From JBFKOL01 sp041628815 (GTDB lineage Bacteria; Bacteroidota; Bacteroidia; Chitinophagales; Saprospiraceae), in assembly GCA_041628815.1 (NCBI GenBank), contig JBFKOL010000030.1, forward strand, positions 1 through 22,048: a stretch of 22,048 nucleotides of DNA. The letters are read 5' to 3'. The translations under genes were made by a program, and so were the position numbers. Below are positions 1 through 7,969 of this stretch, in pieces. The first letter of the stretch is position 1. Each line of letters starts with the position of its first letter. The notes below the pieces were generated by a model that was not told the DNA's origin, made no database searches, and saw only the letters and a program-made list of their open reading frames with translations.

Positions 1-825
1 CCTGACCTGATGGTGAGATGGATACAGCTCGCGATTTTTCACCCGTTTTGCAGGGTCCACTCTTCACAGGAAGATGGAGACCAGGAGCCCTGGTCCTTTG
101 GTGAGACAACGCTGAATTTATTTAGAAAAGCCATTGAATTGAGGTACCGCTTATTACCGTACCATTATACGGCCTTTTATCAGGCCCACAAATATGGCAC
201 ACCCATATTGCGTCCATTGGTATTTTATGATCAATTGGACGGCGAGACCGGTGGACGCGACAATGAGTTCATGTGTGGAGACCATCTTCTTGTTGCGAGT
301 GTTACCAAACCCGGACAAACCGAGCTTTCAGTCTATTTGCCAAAAGGGGAGTGGTACAATTACTGGACCAATCAATTGAGCAAAGGAGGACATCTGGTAC
401 AGCTTGAGTTGACTGACGCGACCTTTCCTTTCTTTGTCAGAGCAGGTGCGGTCATTCCCTTCTATCCCGTCCAACAATATGTCGGAGAACTATCTTTCGA
501 TGTCATAGACTTGCACATTTATTGGGTTGATGGGGTGTGCCTCAGTCACATCTTCGAGGATGACCACGAAGGATATGAATACGAAGGAGGTCACTTTCGA
601 TATTCCACGTTCAAGGTGACAGGGACCACGCAGTCTATTGCAATCGAACAACAAACAGAAGGATCTTTCGACCTGCCTTACCAACACTACAGGCTTAAAT
701 TTATAGGGGTTCCTTTTGAGCCAGAATGTATGGTTGTCAATGGCACAAAGATCGCTATGAAAGAAAACGCCAGCGAACAAATCAAAGTCCCTATCGACTT
801 TTCGAGTCTGGCTTTACTAATGTGA
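1..825 (+). CDS. GH31 alpha-glucosidase, C-terminal part (gene starts before the window)
   Basis: This is the 3' end of a glycoside hydrolase family 31 enzyme, which hydrolyses terminal alpha-glucosidic bonds of maltooligosaccharides or related alpha-glucans. The frame is open at base 1 and ends in TGA at 823-825, leaving 274 residues. The opening residues match the family stretch after the acid/base region: (D)L-VRW-Q, then HPFCRVHSS and QEPWSFGE, followed by the helix with LRYRLLPYHYTAFYQ. A beta-sandwich follows, containing PFFVRAGAVIPFYP. The last 80 or so residues, with FEDDHEGYEYEGG, correspond to the DUF5110-like C-terminal domain. The catalytic nucleophile and acid/base lie outside the window, so activity and any signal peptide cannot be judged. 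The gene leads a same-strand run with the esterase, aminopeptidase and ATP-grasp downstream. Family assignment is confident; substrate is inferred only. Confidence 0.93.
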   Translation, partial: PDLMVRWIQLAIFHPFCRVHSSQEDGDQEPWSFGETTLNLFRKAIELRYRLLPYHYTAFYQAHKYGTPILRPLVFYDQLDGETGGRDNEFMCGDHLLVASVTKPGQTELSVYLPKGEWYNYWTNQLSKGGHLVQLELTDATFPFFVRAGAVIPFYPVQQYVGELSFDVIDLHIYWVDGVCLSHIFEDDHEGYEYEGGHFRYSTFKVTGTTQSIAIEQQTEGSFDLPYQHYRLKFIGVPFEPECMVVNGTKIAMKENASEQIKVPIDFSSLALLM

Positions 826-943
826 GTATTCTGTAATCGCGTTGTGTTTTATTCCGGTGACATGTGAATAGTTTGGTTATTTTTGGCGTCGGATCAAAGA
901 GCAATGAGTGGCTGTAATTACTGGAGTGCCCGTGGAGCAATTC

Positions 944-1714
944 ATGCCCGAAATAAGGGTCATTTCTGAGGCGTTTCAAATACCCCAATTGGGTAAGACA
1001 CGTCGAATCTTGGCATTGCTACCTCACGATTACGAACAAAGCAAGAAAAGGTATCCCGTCTTGTATCTTCAGGATGCTCAAAACCTTTTCGACGAAAATG
1101 CACCCTTTGGTAACTGGGGCATCGACAGGCACATGGCTGAGCTCGCATCGCGAGGAAGAGGGGATATCGTGATCATTGCGATTGATCATGGAGGCAGGGA
1201 ACGCCTTATGGAATACAGTCCTTATTATCACAGAACTTTTGGAAAAGGAGAAGGCATTCACTATGCGAAGTTCATTATCGAGACATTAAAACCCTACGTC
1301 GACAAGAAATACAGGACTTTGCCTGACAGGATACACAATGGCATCGGGGGCTCTTCCATGGGAGGACTGATCAGTGCCTATATTGGGCTAGTCCATTCAG
1401 AATACTTTAGTAAACTCATGATTTTCAGTCCATCGTTCTGGTTTTCAGATCGGATCTATTTCAATGCATTCAATCACGACACCACACATCCCCTTAGATT
1501 GTATATCTATGGTGGAGAAAAAGAATCCAAGTACATGAGTCGTCATATTCACCGGTTTTATGACGCTGTCAAACGGGGTGAACGGTTTGGCAGATCCAAT
1601 ACCTTCAAGATAATTATCAACGAAGACGGGGAACACAATGAACGACATTGGGGTGAGGCATTTACGCCTGCCGTAGAATGGCTTTATTTCGAAAACGACA
1701 ACGAAGACGAGTGA
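944..1714 (+). CDS. Esterase-D/enterochelin-esterase-like alpha/beta hydrolase
   Basis: A 256-residue alpha/beta hydrolase of the putative-esterase (PF00756-like) type. The nucleophile elbow G-S-S-M-G places catalytic Ser at residue 138, and the C-terminal H-N-E-R-H-W stretch supplies the catalytic His (about residue 235). An acidic residue in GGEKES near 192 is a candidate third member of the triad. The family's early YLQDAQNLFDE motif, usually YLHDGQN-F, is present at 41-51. I chose ATG 944 because GGAG lies 6 nt upstream and family similarity begins there; an in-frame GTG at 908 would add 12 residues with no family similarity. There is no signal peptide, so the protein is expected to be cytoplasmic. 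Its end overlaps the start of the M17 aminopeptidase as GTGA, implying translational coupling. The substrate is unknown; the neighbourhood suggests an acyl or aminoacyl ester. Confidence 0.9.
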   Translation: MPEIRVISEAFQIPQLGKTRRILALLPHDYEQSKKRYPVLYLQDAQNLFDENAPFGNWGIDRHMAELASRGRGDIVIIAIDHGGRERLMEYSPYYHRTFGKGEGIHYAKFIIETLKPYVDKKYRTLPDRIHNGIGGSSMGGLISAYIGLVHSEYFSKLMIFSPSFWFSDRIYFNAFNHDTTHPLRLYIYGGEKESKYMSRHIHRFYDAVKRGERFGRSNTFKIIINEDGEHNERHWGEAFTPAVEWLYFENDNEDE

Positions 1715-3192
1715 AAGTAGACTTTAAAGACGAGATAGTATTGGGCGAGTACCAGGTCGTAATTATTCCTTTTGTTATAGTTGAGGATGAGAGATTCCGT
1801 GCTTCCTATGATGCCCTGAGGCCATCACATGGTTTGCCGGCCCTTGAGGAGATGGATACAGGTAACAATGCCTTTTTCAAATCCTATCCCATTCATTCGG
1901 AAGCACCTGTGATTTACTTTGTGAAAGTCCGGCCGGACCATGCGCCTTCCCATTGGAAGAAGCTTTCAGCCGATTTGTTTTTTAAGCATACAAAGTCTGA
2001 TGGCGAGCGAATTTTGATTTCGTTAAAGGTCATCGAAAAAAACTTCAAAAAGAGGCAGCTCGTATCCTTTATTGCGTGCTTTGTTTTCGGAGCATCCCTG
2101 GGTTATTACGATATTGGTTTGTATAAAAAGCAAGCTCGTAGAGATAGCAGGCCTTCGATCATTGATGTATCCGTCAGCAAGTTAAGAACGAAGGACATTG
2201 ACAAATTGTCCAGGATATTGCCAGCCGTTTCGGAGGTGAGTTTCGGCATTATGGATCTGGTCAATGCCCCTGCAAATCACAAAAGTCCGCAAGTGTTCAT
2301 CGACTTCGCCAAATCACAGTGCGATGACGATAGTGTGAGCTGCCAGGCTTTTTACACCGATGAGTTAGAACGAATGGGATTGCACGCACTGCTTTCGGTA
2401 AGCAAGGGGAGTACGAATCCACCAGCAATGCTGGTTATACATTACAAGCCTGTGGAAGTTCCCTGCCCACGAGTTGCACTGGTGGGTAAAGGAGTGACTT
2501 TCGACACAGGCGGTCTGTCCATCAAAGGCAGTCAGAACATGCACTATATGAAGAGCGATATGGGTGGGGCAGCGGCAGTGCTTGGAGCCACCCTGGCAGC
2601 CATAAAACTGGATGTGCCGGTTGAACTCATAACTGTTGTGCCATTGACAGAAAACTCTGTTGACGGAGAATCGACAAAACCCGGCGATGTCATTAAATCC
2701 TATCACGGAAGTACAATTGAGGTAATCGATACGGACGCTGAAGGCAGGCTGATATTGGCGGATGCGCTGGCCTATGCCGTAAAGAATTACGAACCCGATT
2801 ACCTGATTGACTTGGCCACGCTTACTGGCAGCATTGTGCGTGCACTGGGCAATCATGCTGCAGGGCTGATGACGGACAATGACAAGCTGGCATCTTCACT
2901 TCTCAAGGCAGGGGATAGTATTGGTGAAAGACTTTGGCGAATGCCTCTCTGGAAAGAATACCGCGAGATGATGGACTCCGATATCGCGGATATCAAAAAT
3001 TTGAGTGAAAAGCCGGTGGCTGGTGCCATAACTGCCGCCACTTTTTTAAAGCATTTTACGGATGACCATGGCGCTTGGGCGCATATTGATATTGCAGGCA
3101 TGGCTTTCGGCAGCAATCCCCTGTCCAAGTCATACAGTGCAACAGGCTATGGACTATATTTGATCACCGAATGGCTTTATGATCTTAATTAA
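1711..3192 (+). CDS. M17 family leucyl aminopeptidase
   Basis: A 493-residue cytosolic di-metal aminopeptidase that removes N-terminal residues from peptides or hydrolyses Cys-Gly-type dipeptides. The catalytic domain shows every hallmark residue. These are GKGVTFDTGG (Lys 260, Asp 265), the second catalytic Lys in SIKGS (272), MKSDMGGAAAV (Asp 283), and DTDAEGRL (Asp 342, Glu 344 and the catalytic Arg 346). The signature Asn of the usual NTDAEGRL is Asp here. The N-terminal 160 residues form the variable M17 N-domain. I prefer GTG 1711 because it overlaps the upstream stop as GTGA. An ATG at 1678 would add an Arg/Lys-rich extension lying wholly inside the esterase gene. Clustering with ATP-grasp ligases suggests a dedicated peptide-trimming role rather than general protein turnover; this is inference. 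Confidence 0.94.
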   Translation: MKVDFKDEIVLGEYQVVIIPFVIVEDERFRASYDALRPSHGLPALEEMDTGNNAFFKSYPIHSEAPVIYFVKVRPDHAPSHWKKLSADLFFKHTKSDGERILISLKVIEKNFKKRQLVSFIACFVFGASLGYYDIGLYKKQARRDSRPSIIDVSVSKLRTKDIDKLSRILPAVSEVSFGIMDLVNAPANHKSPQVFIDFAKSQCDDDSVSCQAFYTDELERMGLHALLSVSKGSTNPPAMLVIHYKPVEVPCPRVALVGKGVTFDTGGLSIKGSQNMHYMKSDMGGAAAVLGATLAAIKLDVPVELITVVPLTENSVDGESTKPGDVIKSYHGSTIEVIDTDAEGRLILADALAYAVKNYEPDYLIDLATLTGSIVRALGNHAAGLMTDNDKLASSLLKAGDSIGERLWRMPLWKEYREMMDSDIADIKNLSEKPVAGAITAATFLKHFTDDHGAWAHIDIAGMAFGSNPLSKSYSATGYGLYLITEWLYDLN

Positions 3193-3211
3193 TGTTTAAT
3201 TCTTTATTACA

Positions 3212-4411
3212 ATGACTGCTACAAGGACATTTCTCTGTATTGCCTGTGACTTTAAGGGATCCGATTTTATGCGTGCACTTCATGAATTGGGACAGCGCAT
3301 TTTTCTCGTTACTTCAGAAAAGACGCGCGAGTCGGATTGGCCAAGAGAATGTATAGAAGACATCTTCTACATGCCTGGCACGGATGGAAGGAAATGGGAT
3401 ATCCATACCCTGGTACAAGGGACAGCCTTTCTTTTAAGAAAGAACCCCATAGACAAAATCATAGCTCTGGATGATTATGATGTTTGGAAAGCAGCTGACC
3501 TAAGGGAAGAATTTCGTTCCCCGGGAATGGGTCAGACAACGGCACGTCATTTTTACGACAAACTTGCGATGAGAATGGTCGCATCCGAAAACGGTATAGA
3601 GATTCCTTCCTTCAGCGCTCTTTTTAACGACTCTGCCATTGACGCGTACCTCGATAGAACCGAAGGTCCGTGGTTCGTAAAACCAAGAACCGATGCTGGA
3701 GCGCTGGGTATAAGAAAAATCCATTCACGTGAAGACTTCTGGCGATGGAACGAATCACATGAAGAGAACCGTCATAAGTTTTTGATTGAGGAGTTCCAAC
3801 CTGGACCGGTGTACCATGTCGACACTTTGCTTAAGGACAGTGAAACCCTCTTCACACGGTCTTCTCAATATCTCCAGCCCCCTTTTGAGGTAGCTCATGG
3901 AGGCGGAGTGTTTCGTTCGCACACACTCGAAATAAACCATCCCGATGCAGTAGAATTGAAAAAACTGAATGACACGGTTTTGCGTTCCTTTGGCTTAAAA
4001 TTCGGAGCCTCGCACAGCGAATACATTAAAGCCGAGGATGGCAGGTTTTTCTTTTTAGAAACTTCGGCAAGAGTGGGAGGGGCTCACCTGGCTGATATGG
4101 TAGAAGCAGCCAGCGGTATTAACTTGTGGAAAGAGTGGGCAAAGATTGAACTTTCTGAGTTGAACAGGGTGCCTTACGAAATGCCAAATCCCAGAGAGGA
4201 GAATGCAGGTATTGTTGTTACACTTAGCAAACATGCCTACCCCGACTATTCCACCTTCGACGACCCGTCCATCTTTTGGCGACTGAACAAAAAGTATCAC
4301 ATCGGGCTGATCTTCAGACATCCTTCCCGACAGCAAATATTAGGTTTGCTCGACTGGCATACCCAAAAAATATTCGACCAGTATCACACCAGCGTACCAC
4401 TGAAGGAATAG
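3212..4411 (+). CDS. ATP-grasp ligase (carbamoyl-phosphate-synthase/biotin-carboxylase-like type)
   Basis: A 399-residue ATP-grasp protein. Such enzymes activate a carboxylate as an acyl phosphate and join it to an amine or other nucleophile. Residues 1-110 form a pre-ATP-grasp Rossmann-like domain with IIALDDYD. The core has the ATP-binding FVKPRTDAGALGI (Lys 157), the hinge FLIEEFQPG (191-198), SEYIK (Glu 270) and FLETSARVGGAH (Glu 283). The last motif normally reads E-x-N, with Asn as a magnesium ligand; here the Asn position is Ser 285. The C-terminal 100 residues resemble the lid region of carboxylase-type ATP-grasps. It starts 19 nt after the aminopeptidase, so co-transcription is likely. 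No signal peptide is present. The substrate cannot be read from the sequence; an amino acid or peptide ligase is the best guess. Confidence 0.88.
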   Translation: MTATRTFLCIACDFKGSDFMRALHELGQRIFLVTSEKTRESDWPRECIEDIFYMPGTDGRKWDIHTLVQGTAFLLRKNPIDKIIALDDYDVWKAADLREEFRSPGMGQTTARHFYDKLAMRMVASENGIEIPSFSALFNDSAIDAYLDRTEGPWFVKPRTDAGALGIRKIHSREDFWRWNESHEENRHKFLIEEFQPGPVYHVDTLLKDSETLFTRSSQYLQPPFEVAHGGGVFRSHTLEINHPDAVELKKLNDTVLRSFGLKFGASHSEYIKAEDGRFFFLETSARVGGAHLADMVEAASGINLWKEWAKIELSELNRVPYEMPNPREENAGIVVTLSKHAYPDYSTFDDPSIFWRLNKKYHIGLIFRHPSRQQILGLLDWHTQKIFDQYHTSVPLKE

Positions 4412-4803
4412 ATAACTTGTGTCGCCTGCTGAATGCAACCATCACCCAATGCCTGGTTTGTACGCCTCCCCATAGTGAGACAACCAAGGTGCCTCAGGGA
4501 ATTCCCTAGTGCGCGAATAAGGTTTTCCATGATAATTATGCTTCTGTTCTGGTAAAGAGAAATATTTGGGTTGATCGATGCGTTTTGTGCCTCGAATTAT
4601 ATGGCGATTGCCAGGTTAAATTCAGATTATAATTTGGTCATATTAAAATAAACTTAGATTTATTTTATACACCAAAAAAATATTTCTTGAATAACCCTAT
4701 TTTTTGTTAATACAGAATTTATAATAAGTATTTGTTATAATTTTGTGCTTTAATTTTAAAAGCAAGAAATAGTTTATCAATCATCAAAATTAAATTTTAA
4801 GTC
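4412..4803. other. Intergenic region with 12-bp palindrome and AT-rich promoter zone
   Basis: This 392-base gap separates the ATP-grasp gene from the CBM48-HhH gene. The first 150 bases have coding-like base composition but no credible reading frame, and may be decayed sequence. A perfect palindrome, AGGGAATTCCCT, sits at 4496-4507. From about 4610 the DNA becomes very AT-rich, as expected for a Bacteroidota promoter region. No convincing terminator was seen after the ATP-grasp stop, so read-through into the CBM48 gene is possible. Confidence 0.5.
4738..4745 (+). promoter_or_regulatory. Possible Bacteroidota -7 element upstream of the CBM48-HhH gene
   Basis: TAATTTTG fits the Bacteroidota -7 consensus TAnnTTTG and lies 58 nt before the ATG at 4804 in very AT-rich DNA. 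No TTG/TTTG -33 box exists at the usual 19-21 nt spacing; the nearest TTTG is 31 nt upstream at 4703-4706. This is therefore only a tentative promoter. Confidence 0.3.
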
Positions 4804-5649
4804 ATGGGATTGACAAAAAAGTATTTAAAATCTAAGAAGGTATATAAAGTGACCTTTACAGTACCTGAAAGTCTGGCCTTTGGTACAGACTATGTGGCCA
4901 TTGTTGGTGAGTTCAACAATTGGGATTTCAACAATGCTGAAATGAAAAAGTTGAAGGACGGCTCTTTTCAAAGAACCTTTGAGTTGGCACCGGGTAAAAC
5001 GTATCAGTTCAGATATATGACCTCTGACGGAAGATGGTTCAACGATGAGGCAGCCGATGCGTATTGGTTTGAAACATTTGCCGGTACGGACAATTCGGTT
5101 GTAGATCTTACGGGTCTGGAAAATGGCGATGCTCCATCACCGAAAAAAGTGCCAACTAAAAGCGTGGCCAAGAATAAAGTTAAAACGGTTGCCAAAAAAG
5201 CGACCGGAACAGCAGCAAAAAAAGTAACTGCTAAGAAGGCGTCAGCAAAGCAAGAAAAGAAAGGAGCTGTAGCCAAGACTACATCAAAGGCTAAGGCGAC
5301 AACAACGAAGACAAAACGAGCTGTTGCCAAACCCGTTGCAAAAAAGGGAAAAGCGACAACCAGCACGACTGTGAAAAAGACGGCAACTACCAAAAGTGCC
5401 AAAATTGATTTGAAGAAGATAGAAGGTATTGGTCCAAAGATTGCCCAAATATTGGGACAAAACGGAATCGATACCTATGATAAACTGGCCTCTACTTCAG
5501 CCAATAAGCTTGAGACCATCCTGAAGACCGCAGGTCCTCGCTATGCAATGCATAAACCTGCATCCTGGCCAACGCAGGCACAATTGGCTGCCGAAGGCAA
5601 ATGGGATGAACTTTCAACATTGCAACAGAAGTTGAACGGAGGCAAGTAA
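4804..5649 (+). CDS. CBM48 glycogen-binding domain, Lys/Ala-rich linker and helix-hairpin-helix fusion
   Basis: A 281-residue three-part protein. Residues 13-101 form an AMPK/isoamylase-type early-set (CBM48) domain with VAIVGEFNNWD, a repeated pattern of aromatics and DGRWFNDEAAD, which in this family binds alpha-glucans. Residues about 113-200 are almost only Lys, Ala, Thr, Val and Ser, like the C-terminal tail of histone H1; this is a low-complexity basic tract that could bind nucleic acid or another polyanion. Residues 202-281 form a helix-hairpin-helix module, with IEGIGPKIAQIL followed by PASWPTQAQLAAEGKWDEL, very like the C-terminal extension of Bacteroidota ribosomal protein L21. It has no signal peptide and no enzyme motif. 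It is the last gene of the rightward run and is followed by a strong terminator. The domain calls are firm; what links glucan binding to DNA- or RNA-binding elements is unknown. Confidence 0.9.
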   Translation: MGLTKKYLKSKKVYKVTFTVPESLAFGTDYVAIVGEFNNWDFNNAEMKKLKDGSFQRTFELAPGKTYQFRYMTSDGRWFNDEAADAYWFETFAGTDNSVVDLTGLENGDAPSPKKVPTKSVAKNKVKTVAKKATGTAAKKVTAKKASAKQEKKGAVAKTTSKAKATTTKTKRAVAKPVAKKGKATTSTTVKKTATTKSAKIDLKKIEGIGPKIAQILGQNGIDTYDKLASTSANKLETILKTAGPRYAMHKPASWPTQAQLAAEGKWDELSTLQQKLNGGK

Positions 5650-5677
5650 TCCCCTGAACATAACCGATTGTTGTGAG

Positions 5678-5707
5678 AAAGCCCGGACCAAAAGTCCGGG
5701 CTTTTTT
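5678..5707 (+). terminator. Rho-independent terminator after the CBM48-HhH gene
   Basis: An 11-bp perfect stem (5678-5688 with 5694-5704) with a CAAAA loop ends in a run of six T. It lies 28 nt after the stop of the CBM48-HhH gene. On the opposite strand the GC stem is followed by TTTCTC, so it could also weakly stop leftward transcripts arriving from the facing operon. Confidence 0.9.
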
Positions 5708-5780
5708 ATCGGTTTGAATCAAGAATGATCTCTACTCAGGATGATGTGGCTATACTTTAATGATAACAGTATAGGGATGA

Positions 5781-5948
5781 TCAATCACCATTACACACGG
5801 CGAAAATCACCAGAGTAATACTGTCATTGATTTCAGAAGATATTTGAGATCTCGCCCGGATTGGACCAGTCTGGCGGCTGAAGGAGGGGCAAAGGATCGT
5901 ATTTATGATACTAAAGCCGCGATGTATTATAGGCAAGCCTGTACCTAA
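5781..5948 (+). pseudogene. Possible decayed coding remnant (55 codons, no start)
   Basis: Between the terminator and the end of the leftward operon one rightward frame stays open for 55 codons, from a TGA at 5778 to a TAA at 5946. Its composition looks like protein (for example FRRYLRSRPDWTSLAAEGG and AAMYYRQACT), but it has no start codon and is interrupted upstream by stops. I do not recognise the family. It may be the tail of a degraded gene, or chance. It overlaps the last codons of the opposite-strand ATP-grasp gene by 4 bases. Confidence 0.25.
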
Positions 5949-7144
5949 ATCCCACTTTCAAAAAAGGCAACGCTGCCGCCCACCCAGGTTTTATCTTTGT
6001 TGTATTTCACGCCAATCATTTCTCCTCTGCTCAACCGGGCCAGGTTGTTCACGATAATGGGTCTTGGTGTACCGTCCTCCCAGATCATCAAAATGCGGAT
6101 TTCACACTTTACTTTTGCATCGGGAGCCTGGATGACCGGGTAATAGTTTACTTTTTCCTGCAGGATAAAGTTTTCAGGCCGCTCAATGGCCTCGAAATGT
6201 TCTGGTGTTACATTGTATATGACACCTGACCCAGAAAAGGAATAAAGTGGTTTTAAAACATAGTTTTCCAAATCTTCCGGTATGCTGTCCAATTGCTCCA
6301 GGAAATAAGTCTTGGGTACATAAGGACCTCCAAAAAGAGGAAGGGTGTACTTGCTGATCCTGAAAAACCAATTGGGATGACCCGCCCATTCTACGTCGTA
6401 ATCTTCGGTAAAATGAAATTCACGCTGGATATCATTTCTGCCGACCAGCTCGTCAAATATGGTGCGATTGTAGATGCGGTGAACTTGCACCTTTCTTCCT
6501 TCTTTGTTCGTGTAGTAGACTTCCCGGCCCGAAACTTTCAAGTCTGAAATGCAGAGTGTAGGGATGCCCAACTCACGGGTTGTCAGAAGGAAATCGATTT
6601 GAGTAGGTTGTTTTTCTGGTTCCAGTTCCAGTAAGACGACGTTTTCTTTAGGATGATTTCCGATAATTACCTTGCGCAGCAGTTTCTTGTAAGCTGTGCG
6701 GTCCAGCCCACCAAAAAGATGCGTGTAGTCTTCAGGGACGTCGAAAAAAGAAGAGTATTTGTCGGCCACAAGGTCCTGGTAAAAATACAATGTCGGGAAG
6801 CCCTGGGCTTCTATGAGTTTAGGTACAAGGGTACCGTCCTTTTCCTGACAAATACCAAAATCGTATTGAAGAAACAGGCTCTGAGCCGTTTCTCCGGGCA
6901 CATCATATTCTGGTCTCAGCGCTCCCTGGGTCTTTTCCTTAAAGTCTGGTCTTACAATGACGTCAGTGAGGGAGTCGCAGGCTTCAAAGAGCTTTTTTTT
7001 CATGGCACGACCTACAAAAATGGGTGTCTCTGCAATCCTGAAAGGAGGCCGATGATTGGTTTCCCTTTCAATAGAATCGAGAAAATCCAGGTACTTTCTT
7101 TCCGTGAAAGAGTTGTTGAATCTTGTTCTCGGTATGATTTCCAT
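5945..7144 (-). CDS. Probable circularly permuted ATP-grasp ligase
   Basis: A 399-residue protein that I read as a circularly permuted ATP-grasp enzyme, related in layout to glutathionylspermidine synthase and the CP_ATPgrasp families. The metal-binding glutamate motif comes early (VPKLIEAQGFPTLYF, 107-121), comparable to the EyNADTPT segment of that group. VHRIYNRTIFDEL (221-233) resembles their conserved IYRR segment. The nucleotide-binding part comes late: YVLKPLYSFSGSGVIY (295-310, Lys 298), then the hinge FILQEKV (326-332), KCEIRILMIW, and IVNNLARLSRG near the end. The reaction would be ATP-dependent amide formation. It begins directly at the stop of the upstream amidotransferase gene (7145), in a tight four-gene operon, so the two proteins may work together. 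The ATP-grasp fold is likely; the permutation is my inference from motif order, and the substrate is unknown. Confidence 0.78.
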   Translation of the reverse strand: MEIIPRTRFNNSFTERKYLDFLDSIERETNHRPPFRIAETPIFVGRAMKKKLFEACDSLTDVIVRPDFKEKTQGALRPEYDVPGETAQSLFLQYDFGICQEKDGTLVPKLIEAQGFPTLYFYQDLVADKYSSFFDVPEDYTHLFGGLDRTAYKKLLRKVIIGNHPKENVVLLELEPEKQPTQIDFLLTTRELGIPTLCISDLKVSGREVYYTNKEGRKVQVHRIYNRTIFDELVGRNDIQREFHFTEDYDVEWAGHPNWFFRISKYTLPLFGGPYVPKTYFLEQLDSIPEDLENYVLKPLYSFSGSGVIYNVTPEHFEAIERPENFILQEKVNYYPVIQAPDAKVKCEIRILMIWEDGTPRPIIVNNLARLSRGEMIGVKYNKDKTWVGGSVAFFESGI

Positions 7145-7960
7145 TTAAAGGTTTGAATTGGGTTGAACCTCGGAGTTTTTTTGTTCCTGTACGAAACGAA
7201 TAAAACCTGGCAGTATAGTACGCCGGGTTTCGTCAAGTTTTTCTCCATGTTTTCTGACCCCTTTAACGATCTTTTCATATCTGGCCATTCCCCGTTCTTC
7301 GGTGATCTTTTGCCTTGTCGCATCCTTGGTCAGCGAATTTAACATAGCTTGATATCCGGCTTCAGGATGAAATTGTACCCCTACCCATTCCTGTGAGAAC
7401 CTTACGGCCATCACGGCGCGTTCAAGCGGAACATGGGGTCTAATCTTTTCAATAGCCAGGACTTGGCATCCCATCCTTTCTATCCTGCCTGCATAAGGCT
7501 GAATGAATTGCCATTTTCGAGAATCACCTACATAAAAAGGATTTGACAGCCCCTGCAACAGACTATCCTTTTTGCCGGCTTCTGTCAGGTGTACCGGGAA
7601 TACTCCCAGCGACTCCCTTCGACGTTTGATAACGGAACCCAGACTCAGGAAGTGGCAGATCATCTGAAAGGAATGACAAATAAAGAACCCATATTTTTTG
7701 TCATCGTAGCGTTGGTTATGCTGCCATAGCTTTTCCATGAGATAGAAGTAGCCTCTGTTCCAGAGACCATCACCCTCCAGGGGATTGCCCGGACCTCCTG
7801 AAGATATGTACAGATCGTATTGAACTCCTGGCAGTTCGCGCTTCTGTCTTACATCAAACCAATCTACTTGAAGCTGTGGGAATTCCGAGAGAATGTCACG
7901 AATTGCTCCGAGACCAAGGTTGGGTGCCCCCTTGTACATATCCAGAACCGCTACTTTCAT
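7145..7960 (-). CDS. Class I glutamine amidotransferase-like protein
   Basis: A 271-residue protein with a class I (triad) glutamine amidotransferase domain, which releases ammonia from glutamine and passes it to a partner synthetase. The oxyanion-strand motif SSGGPGNP is at 53-60, the nucleophile elbow FFICHSFQM has Cys 95, and VQFHPEAG supplies His 198 and Glu 200, so the triad is complete. The elbow reads CHS where GMP-synthase-type enzymes have CLG, marking a distinct subfamily. The C-terminal 65 residues, helical and basic, extend beyond the domain. No synthetase domain is fused. The likely partners are the flanking ATP-grasp proteins, one starting exactly at its stop and one ending 9 nt upstream of its start. 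This suggests amidation of a carboxylate to a carboxamide, or amine supply; this is inference. Confidence 0.88.
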   Translation of the reverse strand: MKVAVLDMYKGAPNLGLGAIRDILSEFPQLQVDWFDVRQKRELPGVQYDLYISSGGPGNPLEGDGLWNRGYFYLMEKLWQHNQRYDDKKYGFFICHSFQMICHFLSLGSVIKRRRESLGVFPVHLTEAGKKDSLLQGLSNPFYVGDSRKWQFIQPYAGRIERMGCQVLAIEKIRPHVPLERAVMAVRFSQEWVGVQFHPEAGYQAMLNSLTKDATRQKITEERGMARYEKIVKGVRKHGEKLDETRRTILPGFIRFVQEQKNSEVQPNSNL

Positions 7961-7969
7961 AGTTTGGAT

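Noticed and set aside
2365..2856. 163-codon minus-strand open frame
   Set aside because: It lies opposite the M17 catalytic domain, whose motifs are all intact on the plus strand.
4276..4509. 77-codon plus-strand frame overlapping the end of the ATP-grasp gene
   Set aside because: More than half lies inside the ATP-grasp gene in another frame, and the tail shows no motif.
5160..5400. Lys/Ala codon repetition in the CBM48-HhH gene considered as a DNA tandem repeat
   Set aside because: The units vary in length and codon use, so it is a low-complexity protein tract and not a true DNA repeat.
5004..5402. 132-codon minus-strand frame rich in Val, Ala and Phe, looking like membrane segments
   Set aside because: It is the reverse complement of the Lys/Ala/Thr-rich linker codons, which automatically gives Phe, Leu, Val and Ala; not a membrane protein.
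6653..7156. 167-codon plus-strand open frame
   Set aside because: It lies opposite the permuted ATP-grasp gene and its composition is that of a shadow frame.
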